A stretch of DNA of 5,038 nt. Source: Gammaproteobacteria bacterium RBG_16_57_12 (lineage in GTDB: Bacteria; Pseudomonadota; Gammaproteobacteria; RBG-16-57-12). How positions within the stretch are numbered: the stretch's first letter is position 1; each line of letters begins with the position of its first letter. Positions 1-4,574 of this stretch are shown here, one piece after another. A model generated the notes under the pieces. It was not told the origin of the DNA, did no database searches, and worked only from the letters and a program-made list of their open reading frames with translations. The stretch lies in assembly GCA_001801365.1 (NCBI GenBank), contig MGXL01000142.1, forward strand, positions 1 through 5,038. Direction: 5' to 3'. The position numbers and the translations under genes are program-made.

Positions 1-564
1 GTGGCGGAGCGCGCCGAGCTGGGCGAACAGCGCGAGGTATTATTGGCCGTGACCATCCCGGAGCGTCCCGGCAGTTTCAAGCAATTCTGCGAAACCATCG
101 GCACCCGCAGCATCACCGAATTCAATTACCGTTATGCCGATCCCAAACAGGCGCACATCTTCGTCGGCCTGCAGATGCATGAAAGCATGGGAGAGAAAAA
201 GGCTCTGATCGAAAAACTCCGCACGCATGGCTATCCGGTCGTCGACATGACGGACAATGAAATGGCCAAACTGCATATCCGCTATATGGTGGGCGGCCGC
301 GCCGGGGTCAGCGATGAAACCCTGTATCGTTTCGAGTTCCCGGAACGTCCCGGCGCCCTGCTGCGCTTCCTGACCCGCATGGGTTCTCAGTGGAATATCA
401 GCATGTTTCATTACCGCAACCATGGCGCTGCCTTCGGGCGGGTTCTGGTCGGTTTACAGGTGCCGGCGGACGAACAGCCTCAGGTGCAGGCCTTCCTGGA
501 TGACCTTGCCTATCCCTACTGGCAGGAAACCGGCAATCCGGCCTATGAACTGTTTCTGAGCTGA
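1..564 (+). CDS. ilvA: Threonine dehydratase (biosynthetic), C-terminal regulatory part; 5' end outside window
   Basis: IlvA is the PLP enzyme that deaminates threonine to 2-oxobutanoate, the first step of isoleucine synthesis. Only the last 187 residues are in the window. They form the regulatory region of two ACT-like domains, about fragment residues 12-90 and 106-185, which in the long biosynthetic form sense isoleucine and valine. Each opens with a related strand motif (VTIPERPGSF at 18-27, FEFPERPGAL at 111-120). ITEFNYRYAD (38-47), AKLHIRYMVGGR (89-100) and WNISMFHYRNHG (131-142) closely match E. coli IlvA as I recall it. The catalytic PLP domain and its lysine lie upstream. The GTG at base 1 is very probably an internal valine codon, since E. 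coli IlvA has a similar V-A-E-R-x-E-L-G-E-Q stretch well inside the protein, so it is not a start. Two ACT-like units argue against the short catabolic TdcB type. The stop TGA (562-564) lies 5 bases from the stop of the convergent EVE gene, with no T-tailed terminator between them. Confidence 0.95.
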   Translation: MAERAELGEQREVLLAVTIPERPGSFKQFCETIGTRSITEFNYRYADPKQAHIFVGLQMHESMGEKKALIEKLRTHGYPVVDMTDNEMAKLHIRYMVGGRAGVSDETLYRFEFPERPGALLRFLTRMGSQWNISMFHYRNHGAAFGRVLVGLQVPADEQPQVQAFLDDLAYPYWQETGNPAYELFLS

Positions 565-569
565 GCAAG

Positions 570-1028
570 CTACTCTAGCTCCAGAATCAACTCCCACTCC
601 TGTGCGCTGACCGGCATCACCGACAGACGATTGCCGCGTTTCAATAACGGCATGCCCTTCAGCCCGGGATGTTGTTTCAGCTCCTCCAGCGAAATGGTGC
701 GCCTGAACTTGCGCACCAGGCGGACATCGACCATCAACCAGCGCGGCTGCTCCGGCGAGCTCTTCGGGTCGTAATGGGGACTGCGCGCATCCCAGGAGGT
801 GTGGTCGGGATACGCCGCGCGGACCACCTCGGCGATGCCGGCGATACCCGGGGTCTTGCAGCTGGAGTGATAGAACAACACCCGGTCGCCGCGCCGCATC
901 TGATCGCGCATCATGTTCCGGGCCTGATAATTGCGCACGCCGTCCCAGTGTTCGGTCTGGCCGGGACGTTGCGCCAGGTCGTCGATACCGAATACGTCCG
1001 GCTCGCTTTTCATCAACCAGTACGGCAT
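570..1028 (-). CDS. EVE domain-containing protein (PUA-like fold, predicted modified-base binder)
   Basis: This is a complete 152-residue single-domain EVE protein, the family that includes human THYN1. The diagnostic motifs are in order: YWLMKSEP at 3-10, HWDGVRNYQARN at 27-38, GDRVLFYHS at 47-55, GIAGIAEVV at 61-69, and WLMVDVRLV at 97-105 as a late core strand. EVE belongs to the PUA-like superfamily and is predicted to bind modified bases in DNA or RNA; THYN1-type proteins are reported to bind modified cytosines. The substrate in bacteria of this type is not established. No nuclease, methyltransferase or other effector domain is fused, so it is not a type IV restriction enzyme by itself. 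The ATG (1028-1026) lies 12 bases after the fau stop, with only a weak ribosome site (GGA in that gap), which suggests co-transcription or coupling with fau. It is the last gene of the minus-strand unit. The family call is very sure, the function is not. Confidence 0.93.
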   Translation of the reverse strand: MPYWLMKSEPDVFGIDDLAQRPGQTEHWDGVRNYQARNMMRDQMRRGDRVLFYHSSCKTPGIAGIAEVVRAAYPDHTSWDARSPHYDPKSSPEQPRWLMVDVRLVRKFRRTISLEELKQHPGLKGMPLLKRGNRLSVMPVSAQEWELILELE

Positions 1029-1040
1029 CAGGGTGTCCGA

Positions 1041-1631
1041 TCACTTCATCAGATAGACGCTTTGTTCGGTGGCCACGGCGTGCAGCGGCACATCCCAGTC
1101 CTTGCATTCCAGGGTCGCCACCTTTTGCAACTCGTAGGCTATGCCCAGCAAACGCGGTCGATGCCAATGAGTACGATGTCTGAGAAAAGAAAAGGTACGG
1201 TCATAATAACCGCCCCCCATGCCCAGCCGGTTCCCGGACATATCGAAGGCCACCAGCGGGGTCAGCACCAGGTCCAGCGCCTGGCCGCCGCTCAGGTAGC
1301 GGCGCGGCAGCACCGGCTCTGGAATGCCATAGCGGTTCACCCGCAAGGCATCACCCTCATGATAAGGCGCGAACAGCAGGCGGTCGTGATGCGGGCCATC
1401 CAGCACCGGCAGATAACAGATCTTGCCCATGGTCCAGAGCCGCACGATCAGCGGCAGGAGGTCGAGCTCGCCATCGTTGGCCAGATAACAGGCGATATGA
1501 TGGCTATTGCGAATCAGGGGATGCTTGCCAAGCTGGCGGGCCAGCCGGGTGGCGCAGGACTCGTGCAGGGCGGCAGGGAGGGAACGGCGCTGTTCGCGCA
1601 GGCTCTGGCGCAATTGATTACGTGTAGTCAT
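1041..1631 (-). CDS. fau: 5-formyltetrahydrofolate cyclo-ligase (methenyl-THF synthetase)
   Basis: This 196-residue enzyme (also ygfA) converts 5-formyl-THF and ATP to 5,10-methenyl-THF, returning a stored and inhibitory folate form to one-carbon metabolism in the cytoplasm. Family marks are the basic N-terminal segment RQSLREQRR (8-16), ACYLANDGELDLLPL (47-61), the GIPEP motif (102-106), LVLTPLVAFD (121-130), the glycine-rich NRLGMGGGYYDRTF (134-147) that binds ATP phosphate in this family, and the C-terminal DVPLHAVATE (180-189). The reading frame is open further up to a GTG at 1688, but that extension runs into the 6S RNA gene and its residues do not resemble the family. MTTRNQLRQ from the ATG at 1631-1629 is the natural N-terminus. 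The ribosome site is poor: GGTGG lies about 12 bases upstream. It follows ssrS as in most gammaproteobacteria, where 6S and fau are commonly co-transcribed, and precedes the EVE gene by 12 bases. Confidence 0.94.
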   Translation of the reverse strand: MTTRNQLRQSLREQRRSLPAALHESCATRLARQLGKHPLIRNSHHIACYLANDGELDLLPLIVRLWTMGKICYLPVLDGPHHDRLLFAPYHEGDALRVNRYGIPEPVLPRRYLSGGQALDLVLTPLVAFDMSGNRLGMGGGYYDRTFSFLRHRTHWHRPRLLGIAYELQKVATLECKDWDVPLHAVATEQSVYLMK

Positions 1632-1667
1632 CGATAAGATCAACCACCCGCGCAATATCGCTGCATG

Positions 1668-1673
1668 ATTATA
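1668..1673 (-). promoter_or_regulatory. Candidate -10 box (TATAAT) between 6S RNA and fau
   Basis: A perfect consensus TATAAT reads on the minus strand starting 3 bases past the predicted 3' end of 6S RNA. A start about 7 bases downstream (near 1661) would give fau a leader of about 30 bases. No good -35 hexamer lies 16-18 bases upstream, because that stretch is the 3' arm of the 6S closing stem. This is either a weak promoter for fau and the EVE gene or a chance match in a short AT-rich gap. Confidence 0.3.
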
Positions 1674-1676
1674 AGA

Positions 1677-1860
1677 GGCATTCCCCACGCATGCCGTGGC
1701 GGCCTTCGTCCTTGAACCATAGGTTCAAGTGGGAACATAGGCTGGCATATCAGGCTTTCCGTCGAGCGGACTTGCACACAATGCCAGACGCATCGTCCCC
1801 GAGAGTGATAAATAGGCTCAAGAATACTCCCAGCCTCTCACGCACACCGCAGGGAATGCC
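1677..1860 (-). ncRNA. ssrS: 6S RNA
   Basis: 6S RNA mimics an open promoter, binds the sigma70 RNA polymerase holoenzyme and damps transcription in stationary phase. It lies between zapA and fau, the standard gammaproteobacterial site. The bounds come from the closing stem: bases 1848-1860 (5' arm, GGCATTCCCTGCG) pair with 1677-1689 (3' arm, TGCGTGGGGAATGCC minus its G bulge context), about 13 pairs including two G-T. This gives 184 nt, the same as mature E. coli 6S. The apical arm is supported by GGGGAC (1795-1800) with GTTCCC (1731-1736), and inside it CTGGCAT (1781-1787) with ATGCCAG (1742-1748). Two stretches match E. coli 6S well: the 3'-side hairpin CTTGAACC-TAT-GGTTCAAG (1711-1729), and TTGAGCC on the 5' side of the central bubble. 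The 5' end is only 6 bases past the zapA stop, so the RNA is either processed from a zapA transcript or started by a promoter inside zapA. Exact ends are inferred from the stem. Confidence 0.92.
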
Positions 1861-1866
1861 AATTCT

Positions 1867-1896
1867 TTACAAGTCCATTTGCTTGAAGCGGTTCAA
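1867..1896 (-). promoter_or_regulatory. Weak candidate promoter for 6S RNA inside the end of zapA
   Basis: Upstream of the predicted 6S start, TTGAAC (1891-1896) and TTGTAA (1867-1872) are separated by 18 bases and would start transcription near 1860. The -35 is a fair match (4 of 6), and the -10 is poor. It is listed because the known 6S genes of enterics have their own promoter upstream. Processing from a longer zapA transcript explains the data equally well. Confidence 0.22.
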
Positions 1897-2184
1897 TGCC
1901 AGCTCCAGTTTATCCTGCAACAACTTGGCGCCCCTGGCGCCAAGCGGTTTATCCGGCTGCTCTTGCTGGCCGCCTTTCGCCCGGAGCAGCTCGTGAGTAA
2001 TGTTCAAGGCGGCGATCACCGCGATACGATCGGTACCCACAATCTTGCTGGACTCGCGGATTTCCTTCATCTTGCCATTGAGATAACGCGCGGTTTCCTG
2101 CAGGGACTCCTGTTCGCCCTCTGGGCAGGACACCAGATATTCCTTACCCAGGATACGTACGGTAACGGGGACAGTATTGCTCAT
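1867..2184 (-). CDS. zapA: Cell division protein ZapA
   Basis: ZapA is a small cytoplasmic protein that binds FtsZ, cross-links its filaments and stabilises the Z-ring. This copy has 105 residues, the usual length for gammaproteobacteria. Residues 5-19 (VPVTVRILGKEYLVS) form the N-terminal beta FtsZ-binding head, with the family pattern of V-x-I-L-G-K-E-Y followed by C-P-x-G-E-x-x-x-L. Residues 25-48 and 52-70 are the helices (ARYLNGKMKEIR, then TDRIAVIAALNITHELL, both hallmarks). The charged C-terminal 70-105 region is the coiled-coil dimer and tetramer segment. The ATG (2184-2182) overlaps the TGA of the upstream ZapB-like gene as ATGA. GGAG at 2193-2196 sits 8 bases upstream and fixes the start. 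6S RNA follows 6 bases after the stop, so there is no room for a separate terminator. Confidence 0.96.
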   Translation of the reverse strand: MSNTVPVTVRILGKEYLVSCPEGEQESLQETARYLNGKMKEIRESSKIVGTDRIAVIAALNITHELLRAKGGQQEQPDKPLGARGAKLLQDKLELALNRFKQMDL

Positions 2185-2390
2185 ACATCACGCTCCAGCG
2201 ACTTGAGGCGCATGATCATGGCTTCCACCCGCGAGCGTGCCTGCTCGTTCATTTCAATCAACCGGGTCCGCTCCGTCGCCAGAGAAGACTGCCGGTCGCG
2301 CAACAGGTCGTTCTCTCTTTTCAGATCTTCGCATACCTTGATCAGCTCGTCGATCAGGTATTCCAGTTTTTTGACGTCAGGATCTGCCAT
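2181..2390 (-). CDS. TIGR02449 family protein, ZapB-like coiled coil
   Basis: This small 69-residue protein is predicted to be almost wholly coiled coil. Leucine and isoleucine recur in heptad-like spacing through KKLEYLIDELIKVCEDLKREN (7-27), and the conserved C-terminal part is RLIEMNEQARSRVEAMI (43-59). It matches the family annotated TIGR02449, found just upstream of zapA in many gammaproteobacteria and compared with ZapB, the coiled-coil partner that links ZapA to the wider divisome. There is no signal peptide or membrane segment. The frame is open two codons further to a GTG (2396-2394), but GAGGT at 2397-2401 sits 6 bases before the ATG at 2390-2388, whereas it would abut the GTG, so the ATG is chosen. 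Translational coupling to zapA through the 4-base ATGA overlap suggests a fixed ratio of the two products. The role in division is inferred from position and fold. Confidence 0.88.
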   Translation of the reverse strand: MADPDVKKLEYLIDELIKVCEDLKRENDLLRDRQSSLATERTRLIEMNEQARSRVEAMIMRLKSLERDV

Positions 2391-2411
2391 TACCACACCT
2401 CATCAAAGGCC

Positions 2412-2440
2412 AATATAGAGCGGCCATCCCGGCGGGTCAA
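2412..2440 (-). promoter_or_regulatory. Probable sigma70 promoter of the ZapB-like/zapA/6S/fau/EVE unit
   Basis: TTGACC (2435-2440) and TATATT (2412-2417) read on the minus strand with the ideal 17-base spacer. Each hexamer differs from consensus at one position. A start near 2405 would leave a leader of about 15 bases that already contains the GAGGT ribosome site (2397-2401) before the ATG at 2390. This is the best promoter match in the divergent region. Confidence 0.6.
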
Positions 2441-2506
2441 CGCCATTCTATTTTTTGCTTGGTCGCGCCTATCGCGGGAAGCATCGATATTATCGCCACC
2501 CTGTCG

Positions 2507-2551
2507 GGCCACTGCAATTTAACTCTATTATACATAAGCTGGTCAGTGGCC
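2507..2551. repeat. Inverted repeat around AT-rich core
   Basis: GGCCACTG (2507-2514) and CAGTGGCC (2544-2551) are perfect 8-base reverse complements, 29 bases apart. The AT-rich centre contains TATAAT on the minus strand (2527-2532) and TATTAT/TATACA on the plus strand. It may be a regulator site pair about three helical turns apart or a hairpin in a leader. A chance match is possible. Confidence 0.4.
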
Positions 2552-2586
2552 TGGTTAATATTTGCGTTTGACAGCGGGTCGACTAT

Positions 2587-2615
2587 GAGCCGCCATGGAT
2601 AATTCACCACGGCTC
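2587..2615 (+). promoter_or_regulatory. Possible hairpin in the ygfB leader
   Basis: GAGCCG (2587-2592) pairs with CGGCTC (2610-2615), and inside it TGG (2596-2598) can pair with CCA (2607-2609). The structure ends 33 bases before the ygfB ATG, has no T-run after it, and encloses an upstream in-frame ATG at 2595. It is not a terminator, and a role in ygfB expression is only a guess. Confidence 0.25.
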
Positions 2616-2648
2616 CCGCATAATGGTGTATTCAAACGGGATTTCTGC

Positions 2649-3221
2649 ATGACGACTGCCAATCTTACCTTCAACGCTATTAATGAGGCGCTGGTTCGCA
2701 TCAACGCACGGATGGATGCGGCCGAATGCCACGGCACCCTGTGCGGATTGCTTTGCGCTGCTGATCGCCTGGATTATGCCGCCTGGCTGGACAGGGCATT
2801 TCCCACCGTTGATCCGGCGGATGCCCTGGCCAAGGAGGTCGACCAGACCCTCAAGCCGCTCTATAACCTGGCCCTGAAACAGATCAGCGGTTCCAGCTAT
2901 GATCTGGCGCTGGTGTTGCCCGATGATGAAACACCGCTGTTGGGGCGCACCCAGGCCCTGGGGGACTGGTGCCAGGGATTCCTGATGGGACTGGCCATGG
3001 CCGGTATCCGAGATTTCACCCGGCTGCCGCCGGACAGCGCCGAATTCATCCAGGATCTGCTGGATATCTCGCGCATCGAAGAGCAGGAACTCGAAGAGGG
3101 CGAGGATGAGGAACAGGCCTTTGCCGGGATTGTCGAGTATGTGCGTGCGGGGGTGTTGCTGATCCGCAGTGAACTGCGCCCTGCGGCCATGAGCCCGCAG
3201 GGAAGTCCCTCACTGCATTAA
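2649..3221 (+). CDS. ygfB: UPF0149 family protein YgfB
   Basis: This is a 190-residue small acidic helical protein of the YgfB/UPF0149 family, cytoplasmic. Visible marks are AECHGTLCGLLCA (25-37, matching AEMHGLISGMICG of E. coli YgfB), LVLPDDETPLLGRTQALGDW (88-107) followed by CQGFLMGLAMAG (108-119), the very acidic EEQELEEGEDEEQ (144-156), and IVEYVRAGVLL (161-171). The C-terminus SLH resembles the E. coli TLH. The biochemical role is not settled; in Pseudomonas aeruginosa YgfB has been linked to beta-lactam resistance through control of AmpDh3. The frame is open to an ATG at 2595, but those 18 extra residues do not resemble the family. The ATG at 2649 gives the usual length, with a weak GGGA about 8 bases upstream. 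pepP follows after 21 bases with no terminator, as in the conserved ygfB-pepP-ubiH order. Confidence 0.93.
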   Translation: MTTANLTFNAINEALVRINARMDAAECHGTLCGLLCAADRLDYAAWLDRAFPTVDPADALAKEVDQTLKPLYNLALKQISGSSYDLALVLPDDETPLLGRTQALGDWCQGFLMGLAMAGIRDFTRLPPDSAEFIQDLLDISRIEEQELEEGEDEEQAFAGIVEYVRAGVLLIRSELRPAAMSPQGSPSLH

Positions 3222-3242
3222 TCAGAACAACCAGGGCTCATC

Positions 3243-4574
3243 ATGAATAAAAAAGAGTTCGCCAAACGTCGCAAGGAACTGATACGCATGATGGGCAAAG
3301 GCAGTATCGCCATACTGCCCGCCGCCCCCACCTCGATCCGCAATCGCGATGCCGAATATCCCTACCGCCAGGACAGTGACTTCTATTACCTGACCGGCTT
3401 TCCCGAGCCGGAATCCGTCGCGGTACTCACCCCGGGACGCAAACACTCGGAATATATCCTGTTCTGCCGGGAGCGCGATGCCGCCATGGAAACCTGGCAT
3501 GGCCGGCGTGCCGGCCTGGAAGGCGCCTGCGCGGATTACGATGCCCAGGACGCCTTTCCCATCGGCGATATCGACGACATCCTGCCCGGCCTGCTGGAAA
3601 ATTGCGACAAGGTGTATTACACCATGGGCCAGCGGGCGGATTTCGATCAGCAGGTGATCGGCTGGGTCAACCGGCTGCGCAACAAGGCGCGTGCCGGCAT
3701 CCATACCCCGCACGAGTTTGTCGCCCTGGATCATCTGTTGCACGACATGCGCCTGTACAAGAGCGCCAATGAATTGAAGGCCATGCGCCAGGCCGGCCGG
3801 ATTGCCGCCGCCGCCCATGTGCGCGCCATGCAGGCCTGCCGCCCCGGCCTGTTCGAATATCAGATCGAGGCCGAGCTGCTGCATGAATTCCGCCGCCATG
3901 GCTGCCATGCCGCCTATAACTCCATCGTCGGCGGCGGCGCCAACGGCTGCATACTGCATTATGTGGAAAACAATGCCGAGCTGCGCGACGGCGAGCTGCT
4001 GCTGATCGATGCCGGCGCCGAGCATGACTACTATGCCTCGGACATCACCCGCACCTTTCCCGTCAACGGCCGCTACAGCCGCGAGCAGCGCGCCCTGTAT
4101 GACCTCGTGTTGACCGCCCAGCAGGCCGCCATCGACAAGGTCCGGCCGGGAAATCACTGGAACGAGCCTCACGAGGCCGCGGTGAAGGTGCTCACCGAGG
4201 GCCTGCTGAAACTGGGCATCCTCAAGGGCAGGCTGCGCCAACTGATCAAGGACAGCGCCTATCGCCGCTTTTACATGCACCGCACCGGACACTGGCTGGG
4301 CATGGATGTGCATGACGTGGGCGATTACAAAATCGGCGATGTCTGGCGTGTCCTGGAACCCGGCATGGTGATGACGGTGGAGCCCGGCCTGTATATCCCG
4401 GCGCTCAGCAAGGGCGTCGCCCGCAAATGGTGGAACATCGGCATACGCATCGAGGACAATGTGCTGGTCACGCCCGCCGGACATGAGATACTGACCACCG
4501 GCGCACCCAGGCGCCCGGAGGAGATCGAGGCCTTGATGGCAGAGCGTCATGACAGCACCGGCCACAGACTATGA
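3243..4574 (+). CDS. pepP: Xaa-Pro aminopeptidase (aminopeptidase P)
   Basis: PepP is a cytoplasmic dimanganese peptidase that releases an N-terminal residue when proline is second. At 443 residues it is close to the 441 of E. coli PepP. Residues 1 to about 170 form the creatinase-type N-terminal domain, with SIRNRDAEYPYRQDSDFYYL (31-50) and TGFPEPESVAVL (51-62) typical of the family. The C-terminal pita-bread domain has all five metal ligands: D256 (LLLIDAG), D267 (YASDITRTFP), H350 (GHWLG), E380 (TVEPGLYI) and E404 (GIRIEDN), corresponding to D260, D271, H354, E383 and E406 of E. coli. The active-site histidines H239, H346 and H357 are also kept. The ATG at 3243 has AGGG at 3233-3236, 6 bases upstream. 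The last 26 bases overlap ubiH in another frame, suggesting coupled translation. The enzyme should be active. Confidence 0.97.
   Translation: MNKKEFAKRRKELIRMMGKGSIAILPAAPTSIRNRDAEYPYRQDSDFYYLTGFPEPESVAVLTPGRKHSEYILFCRERDAAMETWHGRRAGLEGACADYDAQDAFPIGDIDDILPGLLENCDKVYYTMGQRADFDQQVIGWVNRLRNKARAGIHTPHEFVALDHLLHDMRLYKSANELKAMRQAGRIAAAAHVRAMQACRPGLFEYQIEAELLHEFRRHGCHAAYNSIVGGGANGCILHYVENNAELRDGELLLIDAGAEHDYYASDITRTFPVNGRYSREQRALYDLVLTAQQAAIDKVRPGNHWNEPHEAAVKVLTEGLLKLGILKGRLRQLIKDSAYRRFYMHRTGHWLGMDVHDVGDYKIGDVWRVLEPGMVMTVEPGLYIPALSKGVARKWWNIGIRIEDNVLVTPAGHEILTTGAPRRPEEIEALMAERHDSTGHRL

Larger units (their letters stand above)
2391..2648. other. Divergent intergenic region between the zapA unit and ygfB
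   Basis: These 258 bases separate the ZapB-like gene from ygfB. The left side holds the promoter at 2412-2440. The middle holds an AT-rich stretch (2515-2535) bounded by an inverted repeat. The right side holds a perfect TTGACA (2568-2573) without a matching -10 at 15-19 bases, and a hairpin (2587-2615) in the presumed ygfB leader. I see no further gene and no tRNA. The ygfB promoter could not be pinned down. Confidence 0.6.

Noticed and set aside
454..1167. 237-codon minus-strand open frame over ilvA, EVE and fau
   Set aside because: It is in a different phase from the real EVE and fau genes, has no family motif and is arginine/glycine-rich, as expected of a GC-rich shadow frame.
669..1637. 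322-codon plus-strand open frame across the EVE and fau genes
   Set aside because: It is again in register with the antisense codons of both genes, which happen to share the same phase. No family motif is seen, and EVE and fau on the other strand are well supported.
1632..1688. N-terminal extension of fau from the GTG at 1688
   Set aside because: The GTG lies within the 3' arm of 6S RNA, and the 19 extra residues do not fit the family. The ATG at 1631 gives a normal N-terminus.
1883..1897. TTGAA-CCGC-TTCAA inverted repeat near the end of zapA, similar to the 6S hairpin
   Set aside because: It lies in codons for the conserved ZapA C-terminus and is short. The likeness to the 6S hairpin is probably chance.
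1691..1996. 101-codon plus-strand open frame over 6S RNA and the end of zapA
   Set aside because: It lies opposite a structured RNA and a clear zapA gene, and its serine- and proline-rich product has no recognisable feature.
2431..2456. GGCG/CGCC hairpin followed by six T, resembling a terminator on the plus strand
   Set aside because: The stem is only 4 pairs, the T-run starts 7 bases later, and no plus-strand gene ends upstream. It overlaps the promoter of the minus unit.
3222..4565. 447-codon open frame antisense to pepP
   Set aside because: Its codons are exact reverse complements of pepP codons in register. It stays open because pepP avoids TTA, CTA and TCA, as expected with GC-rich codon use. 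The product is low-complexity Ala/Gly/Val with no family motif, while pepP has every catalytic residue.
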